The translations under genes and the position numbers were made by a program. The notes beneath the pieces were generated by a model, which was given only the letters and a program-made list of their open reading frames with translations, did no database searches and was not told the DNA's origin. 64,000 bases of DNA from Leptodontidium sp. MPI-SDFR-AT-0119 (lineage: Eukaryota; Ascomycota; Leotiomycetes; Helotiales; Leptodontidiaceae). Within the stretch, counting starts at the first letter, position 1; each line of letters starts with the position of its first letter. The stretch spans positions 1 to 64,000 of the forward strand of contig JAHLEZ010000019.1 of NCBI GenBank assembly GCA_020726505.1, read 5' to 3'. Shown here in pieces: positions 12,535 to 23,817 of the stretch.

Positions 12535-15225
12535 TCAAAAGAAACGATTGATATCCTCCCCATCCACAAGCCCCAAATCACCCCATTCCCCACCCATGGG
12601 CATGAATTGCGTATACCCATCCACAGCCCCAAATCCCTGCTCACCAGTGACCAACTCCCCCACAGCCTGAAGATCTAACCACGAGAACTCATCCTGCTGC
12701 GCAAACATATTGACATGCTGATTCCTCAACGGGGGTGGCACGAAGCCATTCGAGTCGGGTATATTCGTCGCGCCGGGATTCGGAGTCTGGGATACTCGAG
12801 TCTGGGTCTCGGAGTCTTTTCGTTGCCAGAGTCGGTCCAGGAGCTCCGAGTAGCGTGATGTGAAGTCATTAGCACGGACGCTGGCCTTTTGGAGATGTCG
12901 AATCACGTCTTTTATCATGTGCCTGATGCCAAGTTTCTCTTGGGTGGAGAGGACTTCGAATGACCACGCCTGGGAGCTTGAGATAAGTGGCTTGGAGAAG
13001 GGCGGGGTGGGGCGATTTACCTTGTACAGAAAGACGGCTGAGTTGACGCAATATCTGGCCGTGTTAGGTGAATTCAGTATGTGTGTGACTAACTTACAGC
13101 GAGAAGCGGAGTGGGAGATACCGCAAACAATTTTCAGCATCGATATAACTATTGATGATACTGAGAAGTGACTTGGCTGCATCTACCGATTCGTATATGA
13201 AGCGTGCATCGGGCAAAGATGGTATGCCGTTGTGAGGAGGCTCGTTGGTTGACACTGCGCCTGAAGTTTTGGCTGCTACGGCACGAGTGACTGTTGCTTG
13301 GAAAGCATATGCGTTGGTATAAAGCCTTAAGTATTCATATGACATCTGAAGAGTCGCTTTGATGTTTGGTGGGCCTTTCAAATTAGCTGATTATTGTCAT
13401 TCAAAGAGACACTCACAAGTCAATGTGCCCCAGACACTCCTCCAGCTCTCGATCGCACGCCTGAAATCATCTACATACTTCACATAGTTCCCCGCTAACA
13501 TTAGCTTCATACTGCTACCCATACCGGAATAGAGGACATCGTGGACATTGCTGAAGAGTTGAGTGAGGTCTAGATTGGCTTGCAGCACACTCGCGTAGTC
13601 TGTCTCGTCTGATGTCTGTGGCTGCAAAGGACGGAAATCATCAAACACTTGGCGACCATGGCGACCAATACCCGAGAGAACTACAGGTCCTCGAGACCAG
13701 AACGCTCTTCCGATACGAGCTGAAAGCTGCCTGTCAGAAATATAACAGGCTAGAAATCTGTTAGCACAGCTCAAGCGGGTATCATAATAGGTACTTGCCT
13801 GCCCACGTGACTCGCCGCCTATTGAAATGAGCCGCCTTGTCCTCATCATCATGCTTGATTGCGGTTCGATCGAGGCCTAAGAAGTAGCCGATCCTCAAGG
13901 CTAGGCCGACATGCATCCACGCAGCTCGATCTTCTTCACCGCATCCGACTTCTTTACCCTCCGATAGGGAGTCTTGCGGCTCCCACTCGGCTAGTAACAG
14001 GAGGGCTTCTACAGCCTCAACATCGCATTTCTTGCCTGCGATAATTTCGGAAACAAGCTGATGCATGTAGCTTGAGCAGGTGTGAAGTATATTGTCTGGT
14101 TGGGGCAGATCTCGAGCTGCGACGGTGATCATGGCCGTCAGAAGATGAGGCTCATTGGTGCACATGTATTGCAACGATTTCGTGTCAAAACATCGCCTAG
14201 GAGCTATGGGTAGATACGGATGGTAGTATTGCTGAAAACTACCGTTTTGTCAAAACCTTCCCTACACAAAAGGATCTGGCCATGGAATCTTACCGAGTTA
14301 TCAGTCGAGATATCTGGGCAGCAGTCAATAGACCCTGGGACACCACTTTATAAAAGTCAGCGCTGGAATTCACAAACGATTGAGGTTTAAGACCATTGCT
14401 CCTAAGACATGCTCCCAGACATGTCTTCGGGTCAAGATCTCGGATACCTAAGAAAAGCAGGTGGGGGTTCCTACATACATGCATATTGCAGCTGGCCAGG
14501 AGGAAACTGGTCAGCTCTCGCGGAGCCATTAGCAACTGCTTCTGGTGACATAACTATCGGACGATCTGAAGTGTGGGATCTTTGGCCTGGAGTTGCATAC
14601 GTATCGAGTTGGGCAGCTTGGCTGAGCATGTTCAGCGCTTCGGAAGTTGCATGCAAGTCCGTAGAGGCAATTGTTTCCTCGATATTGGCAGAAGATATCG
14701 GCCTATCCTGGCAATGATCTGGTTCGTATGCGTCTCTTCCATTCGGCGATGGAGGGGAGAAGTGGTTTTGGATGCCGGCGGCATATGAATTTGAGCTCGA
14801 CTTTTCTACGACCGGCAATGGCCTTGAAGGGCCATTATGTGAGACAGTTGCGGTCTGGATTTCGATAATCAGTGAAGAGCGGCGAGAAAAAGGCTCCCAA
14901 GCTGATACTGACACTTCTCCGCACACGCTTCCCACCCCTCTTTGAGGTCGCGAGAACACATTGCGCTTGATCTCGAACGCAGGATTCACAAGGTGGTACT
15001 CCGGGCTGTCCAACAGAGCCTCTGACAGTATTCGTGAGTCTGTGCTACGAATAAATTACATATGCTTGGGATGCCAACTCACAAATTACACTTTGATTTT
15101 CGTTGCCGGCACCTGAGACAAGCTCGCGAGATTCGTTTCACCGGCTTTGATTGCTCCTTGTCCATCCGGTTGTTCTCTGTCGGGTATTGCCCCGCATCAC
15201 TCGTGAAAGTCTCACCGGGTATCAT
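12535..15225 (-). CDS. Zn2Cys6 transcription factor, Aro80-like class
   Basis: Predicted 787-residue nuclear regulator in eight exons: 15225-15083, 15021-14913, 14854-14479, 14447-14294, 14238-13799, 13749-13417, 13386-13098 and 13054-12535. Exons 1 and 2 build the zinc cluster: RISRACLRCRQRKSKC, a long linker NLGSVGQPGVPP, then CESCVRDQAQC, followed by a basic KRGGKRVRR. The 11-residue loop between Cys3 and Cys4 is the pattern of yeast Aro80, regulator of aromatic amino acid catabolism. The middle homology region includes ATSEALNMLSQAAQLD, EPHLLTAMITVAARDL and YEYLRLYTNAYAFQATV. The start was chosen because it leads directly into the cluster. Intron 5 looks GC-AG, and introns 3 and 6 would be only 31 and 30 nt, so those joins are uncertain. 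It is divergent from the MFS gene at 15,840. The actual target pathway is unknown. Confidence 0.85.
13750..13798 (-). other. GC-AG intron in the Aro80-like gene
   Basis: The minus-strand donor reads G|GCAAGT and the acceptor TTTCTAG|CC. Removing these 49 bases restores TWAACYISDRQLSARIG, a segment well conserved in this regulator family. Reading through gives a stop within five codons, and no GT donor nearby keeps the frame. Confidence 0.7.
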
Positions 15226-15481
15226 TGCAGATTGGAGAATCTGGGGAAGTGAAGCTCTACGCAGCCGGCTACAGCATTGATAGCACTTGGGAGACCGAAG
15301 ATATGTGGATAGATGGAGTTTGTGATGTAGTCAGTAGCCGACAAGCGGGGTACGAGGTGTTGAGTTTGAACCGAAGATCTCGGATGTTGGATGGTGGATG
15401 GTGGATTGAGCAATTTGAGCGTGCCAAGTCAATAACCGACCGTGTGGCTGGCCATAGCCGAAGGACCTGGACGAGTTGCAG

Positions 15482-15526
15482 GCCGTTTCATTTGCCGTCC
15501 TCACCATCAAGCCGTTTCATTTGCCG
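15482..15526 (+). promoter_or_regulatory. Twin 16-bp CCG direct repeats in a divergent promoter
   Basis: GCCGTTTCATTTGCCG occurs twice, at 15,482-15,497 and 15,511-15,526, spaced 29 bp start to start (nearly three helical turns). Each holds two CCG triplets in the same orientation, the half-site type used by Zn2Cys6 proteins. The repeats lie between the divergent Aro80-like regulator and MFS permease. The core TCATTTGCCG resembles the second half of the yeast Aro80 site as I recall it, although spacing between the CCGs is 9 rather than 7. Function as an operator is inference. Confidence 0.5.
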
Positions 15527-15533
15527 CCGAAGC

Positions 15534-15580
15534 TAGTGAGTGGGTGAGAGAGTGGCTGAGTGAGTGAGTTGAGTGACAGG
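15534..15580 (+). repeat. GAGT-rich microsatellite
   Basis: An imperfect run of gagt/gtga units just downstream of the CCG repeats, in the divergent promoter. Low-complexity sequence with no further meaning that I can see. Confidence 0.6.
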
Positions 15581-15839
15581 CTCGGCAAAGACTTCAACAA
15601 AACTCCCCAACTGCAACATCCATTTACCGCAACCCTCACATCATCAATTGCCGTCGCCGGCAACAAGAGGATCCACGCGGGGTACAGTCCGGGGTACGAT
15701 CGGCAACGACGTGACAAAAGTCAAATTGATCCTGTATATGAACCTCGAATTGTCCTCTGGTATGATAATATCCAGTTTTCAGTCACAGTCATCCCCATCC
15801 ACTTCTTTATCCAGTTAGATTTTTTCTTCCCAACGAGCA

Positions 15840-17595
15840 ATGGCCGCCTCCTCCTCCCTGGGAAAGCTGGAGTCCGAATCTACAAAGGCCCAGATGGAAT
15901 TCGCGGAGGATATCGAGGCCTCGAGGACCTCGAGCAAGGACAACCACAATGTCGAGCGCGTATCTCTGACAGAGGAGGACGTAAGCTTTCTCTTTGCATC
16001 TGTCACGCTTGAGCCTGCGAAGTCTTCCGGCGCTGACAATACATTGATCCAATCTAGAACAAGAGGATCTGCCGCAAAACCGACAAAGTTATACTATCTA
16101 TACTTGTCTGGGTTTACTTTCTCCAGGTCAGTGCAGAGAATTCCTGAACTCAGCCTGGACAATCAATCGCTGATAGCTGAGTACTCCAGATCTTGGACAA
16201 ATCCGTCCTAGGATATGGTAGCATATTTGGGCTGCAGGAAGACACACATCTCAAAGGCAACCAATACTCCTTGGTCGGCTCCATCGCGCCAATTGCCCAA
16301 CTAGCATGGCAGCCATTCTCGTCTATCCTCATCGTCAAGGTTCCCCACCGAATATTGATGCCAGCAATGATCTTGGGCTGGGGCATCGCGCAAACTTCCA
16401 TGGCAGCCTGCCACAGTTACTCTGGCCTTCTGGCTACTCGATTCTTCCTTGGATTGTTCGAAGGAGGCTGCCTACCCCTCTTCAGCGTGATTACCAATCA
16501 ATGGTACCGTCGTGCTGAACAGCCAATTCGAGTTGCGGCTTGGTATGGGACGAACGGAATGGCCACGATTATTGCATCGGCCTTGTCGTTTGGGTTGGGG
16601 CATATACCTTCAGAGACGCTCAAGTCCTGGCAAATGTACGTTGTCTTCGGCGCCTTCACATTCGTCTCTAACATGCTTCTAGTATTTTCCTCTTCGTTGG
16701 TCTTGTCACTATTATCACTGCTCCCATCGTGTACTGGAAACTGGACAACGATGTTGCAACCGCACGATTCCTCGACGAGACCGAACGAGCCCAGGCTATC
16801 GAAAGACTTCGAGCCAACCAGACTGGTATCGGCTCTCGCGAGTTTGAATGGAGCCACGTATGGGAAGTATTCCTCGAGCCAAAAACATACCTGTGGTTTA
16901 GCATGGCACTCTTGTTGAATGTGGGGGCTTCGGTCACCAACACTTTCGGACCTTTGATTCTCAAGGGACTTGGCTTCGACAAATACATCACCTCGTTGCT
17001 GAACATGCCTTTCGGCGCCGTTCAATTAATTATCATCTTGATTGCATCATACGCTGCCCAGAAAGCGCGTCTCAAGGCACCAGTCCTCGTAGTCCTAGTC
17101 ATCCCTGTTATTGCAGGCCTCGCAATGCTGTATGCAATTCCCAGGACCGACACTGCTGGGCTCCTTGGGGGATACTACCTCCTTGCATTTCTATTCGGCA
17201 GCAACCCGCTCATCGTCTCATGGATTGTCGGCAATACCGCTGGGACAACCAAGAAATCCATTATCATGTCACTCTACAATGCCGGATCTTCAGCAGGGAA
17301 TATTATCGGACCTCTTCTATTCAACGCCAAAGATGCACCCAAGTATCTACCTGGTCTTAGAGCTGTTCTTGGCATATTTGTTGCACTTGCGGCTATCATC
17401 TTGTTGCAGCTGGCAAACCTGGTGTTCCTAAATAAGATGCAAGCCAGGAAGCGAGTGTCGAACGGGAAGCAAGCTGTCATTCACGATGCTTCCATGGAAG
17501 ATCATTATGTTGCCGTCGATACCACCGCAGGCGTTGGTGAACATGCGTTTGACTTGACTGATCGTAAGAACGATGAATTTGTATATATTTACTAG
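15840..17595 (+). CDS. MFS permease, Dal5/TNA1-type anion:cation symporter
   Basis: Predicted 522-residue plasma-membrane transporter in four exons: 15840-15980, 16058-16126, 16190-16635 and 16683-17595. The N-terminal cytosolic segment leads to NKRICRKTDKVILSILVWVY and LQILDKSVLGYGSIFGLQED, the conserved first-helix region of the allantoate/nicotinate permease family. RFFLGLFEGGCLPLFSVIT, WYRRAEQPIRVAAWYGTNG and TKKSIIMSLYNAGSSAGNII are further family signatures. All helices expected of a 12-TM protein appear present and no frame break is seen. The substrate cannot be told from sequence; small organic anions, vitamins or ureides are usual. Divergent from the Aro80-like regulator across 614 bp, so co-regulation is likely (inference). 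Confidence 0.9.
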
Positions 17596-18196
17596 GGTTT
17601 GCGATTGGATTTGGGGCATCATAGGATGCTATATATGTGGATTATGAAATTGCAATTGCGCCTTGACTGCAAGTTCATTGCTTTGGTTCTACTTCTGTCG
17701 CATTTACTCCTGAAGGCAATCTAGTGCTTCCTTTGTCTGATGGGTCAAAGAACGAGACTTGCGGGCTCGATTCAGTCTAGATAACACGTTCGGGTACTGT
17801 AATGACTCGGCGAGCGGCAGCAAAGGAACGAGGAGAGGGGGACTAGTATCAGGAGCTCCGGCGGAGTTCAAGTCACTTTCACGGGATTAGTCTCCCGTGA
17901 AGAGTCTCTCAAATCTCGGCCATCGACAAGCTCCTCTCATTTCTGGCCCGCCTCCAAAAATTGTCGATCTCAAGACCTCATCATCCAACAAGAACGACCA
18001 CTGAATCGCAAACCCCTCTTGGAGTTCCCAGCCTCGACCATCCCACGGGGTATTTTCCCAAACTTTGACATCTCTCGTAATGTCACCCTAGATCTCCATC
18101 CTATCGATGATATGTTGTGATTGTAACAATCGATCTCTGATTGAGGAAAAAGTGATGAGATCTACGCAGGGTAAGTGTGGTGTGATTGCTTAGAGA
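17596..18196. other. Intergenic, no gene seen
   Basis: About 600 bp between the permease stop and the weak open frame on the opposite strand. No coding, RNA or repeat signal recognised. Confidence 0.5.
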
Positions 18197-18700
18197 GGTG
18201 TAGGTGCAAGTATAGTGGTAGTAGGAGTATATGGCGGGATGTATATTTGTCGGCCGCGGATTTTGCTGCAGTCTATCTGTAGGGAGGTGTTAAGCAGCAG
18301 TGCAGATAGGGTTCCCAATGCCCGAACAACAATTGAGTGGTCGCTAAGCGGCGGTGGCGTTTGGGACTTGCCAACTGTCGTGTTAGGGTGCAGCGTGAAA
18401 AGCTCCGAGTATGGGCTATCTGACTCGACCGAAGAGTTGGGACTGGTTCCGATGCTGGGAAGTGTGGTCGCGAAATTGTCATCCTGTGGCGAGGTCGGTT
18501 GGTAATCAAGTGAGTCCAGAAAGAAGTGGTCGATCGAGTTGGAGTCTTTTGGAAACTCGGCTGCTGTTGTCGCCTGAGAGATTTTGTTCCCTGCGTCGCC
18601 TCTGCATGTGCCATCAAGACTGCTCGTTTGAATTGTACACTTTGGTTCGACGATGTCACGCGGGTTTGACCGAACCCCCTTCCCCCCTTTGGTTTCCTAC
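18197..18700 (-). pseudogene. Unassigned open frame without start (possible gene remnant)
   Basis: On the minus strand a frame of about 168 codons stays open from about 18,700 to a stop near 18,197, with no in-frame ATG. It reads like a disordered Ser/Pro/Thr-rich tail, with pieces such as SNSIDHFFLDSLDYQPTSPQ and SVESDSPYSELFTLHPNTT. It could be the last exon of a lost gene or chance. An overlapping minus frame (18,722-18,273) also lacks recognisable domains. I do not recognise a family. Confidence 0.25.
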
Positions 18701-19077
18701 CATATCTCAACCCTCGACACATTGTCGAAAGATATCTCTACACGGCAAGAGTAACAAACTATGGGCCCTCTGCGCAATCCTGTTCTGGATTCTTCTCCGC
18801 CCCACCGTGTCGTGCACCACCGTCCAGTCATCTCCATGCCCGATGCCCGCCATGCCTGAGACATCCTCCTTCGAACCGAGTGCTCAAGAAGATTCTGCGA
18901 GGGGTACAATTTTTGTCAGGAACTTGGGAGATCTGGTCAGGAAGACCGTGGCTTGGGTTTCATCAAGGTGTGGCCTGTCGGTTCCAATGGTCAGACAAAG
19001 CAGGTCAAAGCTGCGGTTGTGCGGTCTTCGTCAGATGATTTCTCAGCTGGTCTATTGCAGAATTGAGATAGTCAGGT

Positions 19078-20049
19078 AAAAGAGAAATTTTGTATATATC
19101 AAGCAGGGAACACCGAGCAGTGTCATTCTTGGACGACGCGGGGAAATCCTCGCTGAAGCAACAAAAGCAATCCACCAGCTGGTCGGAAACAGAACAAGGG
19201 TTTTCACTGTCAGCACCGATGTCTCCAAGAAAGATCAAGTCGACCAAGCTTTCGTCCAAACAAGCACCGAGATTGGGAAACTTTTGGATGTTCTCATCTT
19301 GAACGCAGGATACTACAACGGTATTCAACCTCTCGGCACCGAAACTGTTGACGAGTGGCAGACTGTCTTCAACACCAACGTCCTTGGGCCATACCTGGTG
19401 TATATGGCTTTCATTGCTAAAGCAGCTTCTGATTCCACAATCGTGAACATCTCAAGCGGCATTGTGCACCTCCACCCCTTCGCTGGATTCTCGTCATATG
19501 CTGCGACCCTATTGGCGGGCACAAAGATTATGCAATACATGCAGGAGGAACATCCTGGAATACGCGTGGTAGATTTGCATCCTGGACAGGTTAGAGAGAC
19601 AGGTATGGCGGCCAAAGAAACTGGAGACCGCTACGAAGGTGTATCTGTAATGCAGCTGAGGTTAAGATCTCACCAACTACGTTAACTGGACCAAAAGATC
19701 ACAATATTCAGCGTAAACTGAATACGCTTAACACCATAGATATATTCTATCAGGCTTTTTGTCACGTGTCATTACAGTATCGCACATTGATGACGGTGAG
19801 TCCAGACGTGCATAGACAGAATTGGAAGGAGCTAACACTGCGATAACTGATCTTGTAGGAGATTTCGTCGTCTGGGCGGCTAGCAAAGAAGCTAAATTCT
19901 TGAAGGGAAAGTTGGTTTGGGTAAATTGGGATGTTGACGAATTGAGGGCACGTGCAAATGACATTGTGAGCACCACGGTACTGACACTTGGCTTCGAGGG
20001 ATTATATCCTAGGAAATACTGGATAGACGGGAACATGATTCGAGTGTGA
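19078..20049 (+). pseudogene. Short-chain dehydrogenase/reductase remnant, 5'-truncated
   Basis: The frame begins in the middle of the Rossmann fold (GTPSSVILGRRGEILAEAT, equivalent to the end of beta-2). It continues with LLDVLILNAGYYNGIQPL (NAG motif), WQTVFNTNVLGPYLVY, TIVNISSGIVHLHPF (catalytic Ser region) and HPGIRVVDLHPGQVRETGM. After two predicted introns (19639-19777 and 19796-19858) and an 18-nt micro-exon it ends with FVVWAASKEAKFLKGKLVWV. The glycine-rich TGxxxGIG cofactor motif and an initiator ATG are absent upstream. The active site reads SSYAATLLAGTK, so Leu stands where the catalytic YxxxK lysine belongs. Both defects argue for a dead gene. An unseen upstream exon cannot be fully excluded. 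Confidence 0.7.
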
Positions 20050-20284
20050 CTTTGGAAGAGCATTATGAGGAAGGCCACATGTGTACCTTGAGAAGCTCGC
20101 CCAAGCACCGGGAACCCGGTTGGCCCTGCGGCTGGACGTCAGATCATGGCCGCAGCGTTATATCATTGAAGATTCGAGAGAATGGCACTTTTTAATACTG
20201 GTTCGCAGGTTCTCATTCTATCTTCGTCAACCATTTTCATTAATCCAACCATATCGTACCCAATTCAGTCTCGTTACCAGGCAT

Positions 20285-22035
20285 TTAATAGATATATCTG
20301 AAGTTTTGATTCTGGAAACACCATTAGCCTCGGACCAAGCATCAAGAGATGTAAGACATACCTCGAAGTCAGTGAGATCTCCACCAGATTCCTCGACCGC
20401 GTTGAACTCAGTATTGGTTGTAGGTGGGGCAGCTGCATCTCTCTTCTTGTTGCGAGCCATGAGAAGGAATCTCAACGCAAGAGCAATGGCAACTTGGGTG
20501 ACTGAACAAGCGAGGATGACCTTGCAGCCCGTGGGGTACTTTGGTGATTCCTTTGCGAGGAATGCATGTGGGCCGATGATATTCCCGACACAATAAGTCA
20601 TGAACACAATGGCGACACCAGTTGTGCGTTTTGTGTACCCTCCCAAATTTGTAGCTGGCATCTGGAGTGCGAGCACGAGGCCAGTTACGTAGGAGCCAGA
20701 GATGTAATAACTAGGCCTAGATCAGCAACGACAACCAGAAGTGCTTAGGAAGTGCTCACCCGAATAGAACACCAACTTTCTCGGCTTGCGTCTCGCGGCC
20801 CATTTTCCACAATAAAGACGCACCGACGATGGTAGGGAGCAAATACATCATCATGACAATTGTGCGAATATTCTTGAACCGCGATGCAAGGAATGTCCCA
20901 CCCAGGATCCAGAATACCTGGAAGGCTCCCTGTGGAATGCCAAGAGCAGTGGTGAGGAGCGGCTTCTTGACAAGCCCCTTGATGATGAGCTTGCCAAAGT
21001 TCGCGATTCCGCCGTTGATAACCTCGTTGAGGAGCATGTAGAGCGCAAGGAGCAGAACTTGTGGGTCGAAAAGTGCCTCTTTGATTTGGTACCACTTGAT
21101 TTTCCTGTTGAGAACTCCAGTTCGTCCAAGTTTAGCACGGCCGATAAGAACAGCTTTGTCCTCGAGACTGAATCTGTTGGCGGAGATGATGTTGTCTGGG
21201 AGAAGCCAGAGTATCAAACAGCCCCAGAGCACAGTGACTGCACCGCAAATGAGGAAAATCAGTTTCCATACAGGAAACGAGTCAACTTGGCCGATGCAGT
21301 AGGTGAGAACGCCCCCAACCATCGAGCCAACACCATTGCAGCAATAAAAGACTCCAGCTCGGAATGGCTGTTCTTGTCGTGTGTACCACTTGAGAGAGTT
21401 AGCGATCTGTATAGACGAGCTGTCAAACGCAACGTACCATGCCAACAATCATCATGAAGCAGGGGGTGATGGGTGCTTCAAAGACACCGAGAAGAAAACG
21501 GCATATTGCAAGCCCAGTGAAACTGCTGCATGACGCCGTGATCATTAGGATACTACCCCACGATATGATGCACCCTGCCACTACCTTTGCCATCAAAGTC
21601 TTCTGCGCTAGATATGACCATGGGTACTCGGCTTTATGGACGAATCAGCTCGATTCTTTCTGGGCCAGGGAGTGGAATGCATTTACCGAACAAGTATGCA
21701 AAGTAGAATATGCTACCTAACCAACTGTATTGGTATAGTGAAGTGTTCGTGTCTGTCAGAATATCAAAGACTGCCGAGTATGCCAATGCCGACTTGTCGA
21801 TGTATTGAAGCACATACGTGCCAGCAAGGAGTGGCAACAGAATCAGATCGATCTTTCGGACCAATCGCCTGTTGAGCTCCTTGTCGGCAAGTAGTTCCTG
21901 GATATAGTCTGGGCTGAAGTTATTGTCGCGGAGGAATATATCAGCTTCGTCCAGGTTTGAGATCTCCCCAACGCCGAACTCCTCAACTTTGGGGTCCGAG
22001 TCGGCCTTCTCCATCTTTTCGTTAGAGGAGTCCAT
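20285..22035 (-). CDS. MFS permease, Dal5-type (second copy in cluster)
   Basis: Predicted 515-residue transporter in five exons: 22035-21687, 21631-21438, 21388-20760, 20710-20362 and a 27-nt last exon 20311-20285. The start is the methionine in MDSSNEKMEKADSDPK; an upstream in-frame ATG at 22,146 is less likely because its extension has no family match. Motifs include YIDKSALAYSAVFDILTDT, YLFAEYPWSYLAQK, ICRFLLGVFEAPITPCFMMI and WYTRQEQPFRAGVFYCCNG. The last exon encodes NQNFRYIY, the usual DLTDxENxxFRYxY tail of this family, which supports the last splice. The sequence appears intact. Substrate unknown. It converges on the SDR remnant. Confidence 0.9.
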
Positions 22036-22981
22036 GTCGCGGGTTGAAGGCAGGTGAGGAAGCTTGACACAGCGCAAGGTTGATCGCGTCAAATCTGGAC
22101 GGGTCTCTTGTTCTTGTATGTTGACGCTCCTCAGAATCCGGAGCAATATCGATGGGCAGAAAGGGGGCCAATGATAGGGATGATCCGAAGAAACAGCTCG
22201 GATATCCCGAAAACTTGTTCGTTACTTGTTTGTCACGATAAGACCCCTACGATTCATGAATATCCACTTCGGCGCCCACTTTTGCTCCATGTTTGGGGGG
22301 GAGGGCCCTAAATAAATGACCGGGTGCACAGAAAGCGGGCAAGAGAAAGTGGGGTGGCGGCAAACTTTGAGATGTGGAAAGATAGGTGAGAGGTTGGCAT
22401 GCAGGCGTAGCCATCATCAACTTCATGAATGAATGCATTTGATCTGGGATGCTGAAGAAACTTCCCATGATGAGGAAGTGACCGAGAACATGATCTTGCT
22501 GGGAGAGTTAAACAAAAGGCACTAACAAAATGAAATTATGAAAAGACCAGTGTGACACAAAAACCAAAATCTATCAACAAATGTCGGCTTCCTGGGCCGT
22601 TCCCCTCCTGTACCTTTATTAATACGACAGGGATGAGCATGCCACCGCGGGGTGGGCAAGGGTTGGTCACTTCTCCCCAATACAGGCCCAACAACAATCT
22701 ACTAGCCTTTGGTGTCTCAGAGTGCTCGCAATGGGACAAGTCCTGATTAGAGAGAAGATGTAACCGTCGTTGCAGCTATTTCGTAGGCGATGTTCCCAAG
22801 AATATATAACAAAACATGGTGTCAAGCACCTCCCTACCTCTCTCCTGCGTCCTTCTTCATACCTTTCTTAGAGAAGGCCGAGGTAGTCCACTTGGCAGAA
22901 GTAACATGACCACAACGCACGAGTTCTGCTTATCAGGTCACCTTGATGTTTGGCATCTCCGATCCAATCTAAAAGTCACTC

Positions 22982-23048
<67 letters not shown>

Positions 23049-23817
23049 TCCCCTCTCTCTTCCCTAGCATTCCGAACGGCACCCAGAGTAGCTTCTGGCT
23101 TCAGGCAGGCCTCCGGATTCACATATGCTCAATCTCCGAGGTCAGTGAAGAATAATAACTAACTCTCTCTATGTGATTGAAAGTCCAGCCATTGACTCTT
23201 TCGATAATGATTCTATATTCGTGATTGATAAGTATTGGCTGAGGTAAAACCAAAACCCCACATTTGTCTCACGACCGGTTCCTCAAGGAAAAGCTGTTGG
23301 CATTTCTCGACGGCATTTTTGATACCGCCCCTCTCTGTGTCTTTCCAACTGGCGTTGGAAGCCATCAACAAGTTTTCTCCGTGCCACCGAAGAGACAGCG
23401 GAGAGTGCCAAACTAGAAGAGGGGAGGCTTTAAAAACGACCCATGTATATTTTGACAACGGATGACTGGTGTTCGATGCGACAGGACGCAGGCAACTGAA
23501 GACTATATGATTAGCGCTGACATTTCACTCAACACCCAACCAATAATATCTTACCATGTCCACACGAGTGGACCAATTGGCATGCACCATCGACGGTCTC
23601 TGAACCGGTGCTAGGTTCTCCTCACTACGGGCGTAGGGTGGGGAATCTGTATTTGAATTTGATGGTATTTATTGTTTGATATCAACACCCCATATCTTTC
23701 AGCTGTAAGTCCTTTTAAAGCGCATGCCCTCCAAGAGTATTTTTACCATCCTCAAATTGTCTACTTCTGACACACAACTGCCCTTTTTCTCTCTTTAAAA
23801 TTCAAGCCTACTCGAAT
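22036..23817. other. Intergenic between permease and methyltransferase
   Basis: About 1.8 kb between two divergent genes. It contains the CT microsatellite and small chance open frames. The last 100 bp upstream of the methyltransferase are pyrimidine-rich with cacaca/ctttttctctct stretches, typical of a fungal 5' leader. Confidence 0.5.
22981..23062 (+). repeat. (CT)n microsatellite
   Basis: Almost pure CT dinucleotide over about 75 bp with one ttt interruption, then a degraded ccctctctcttccc tail. Likely length-polymorphic. Confidence 0.95.

Noticed and set aside
22816..23162. Leu/Ser-repeat frames over the CT microsatellite
   Set aside because: Translation of a dinucleotide repeat; not coding.
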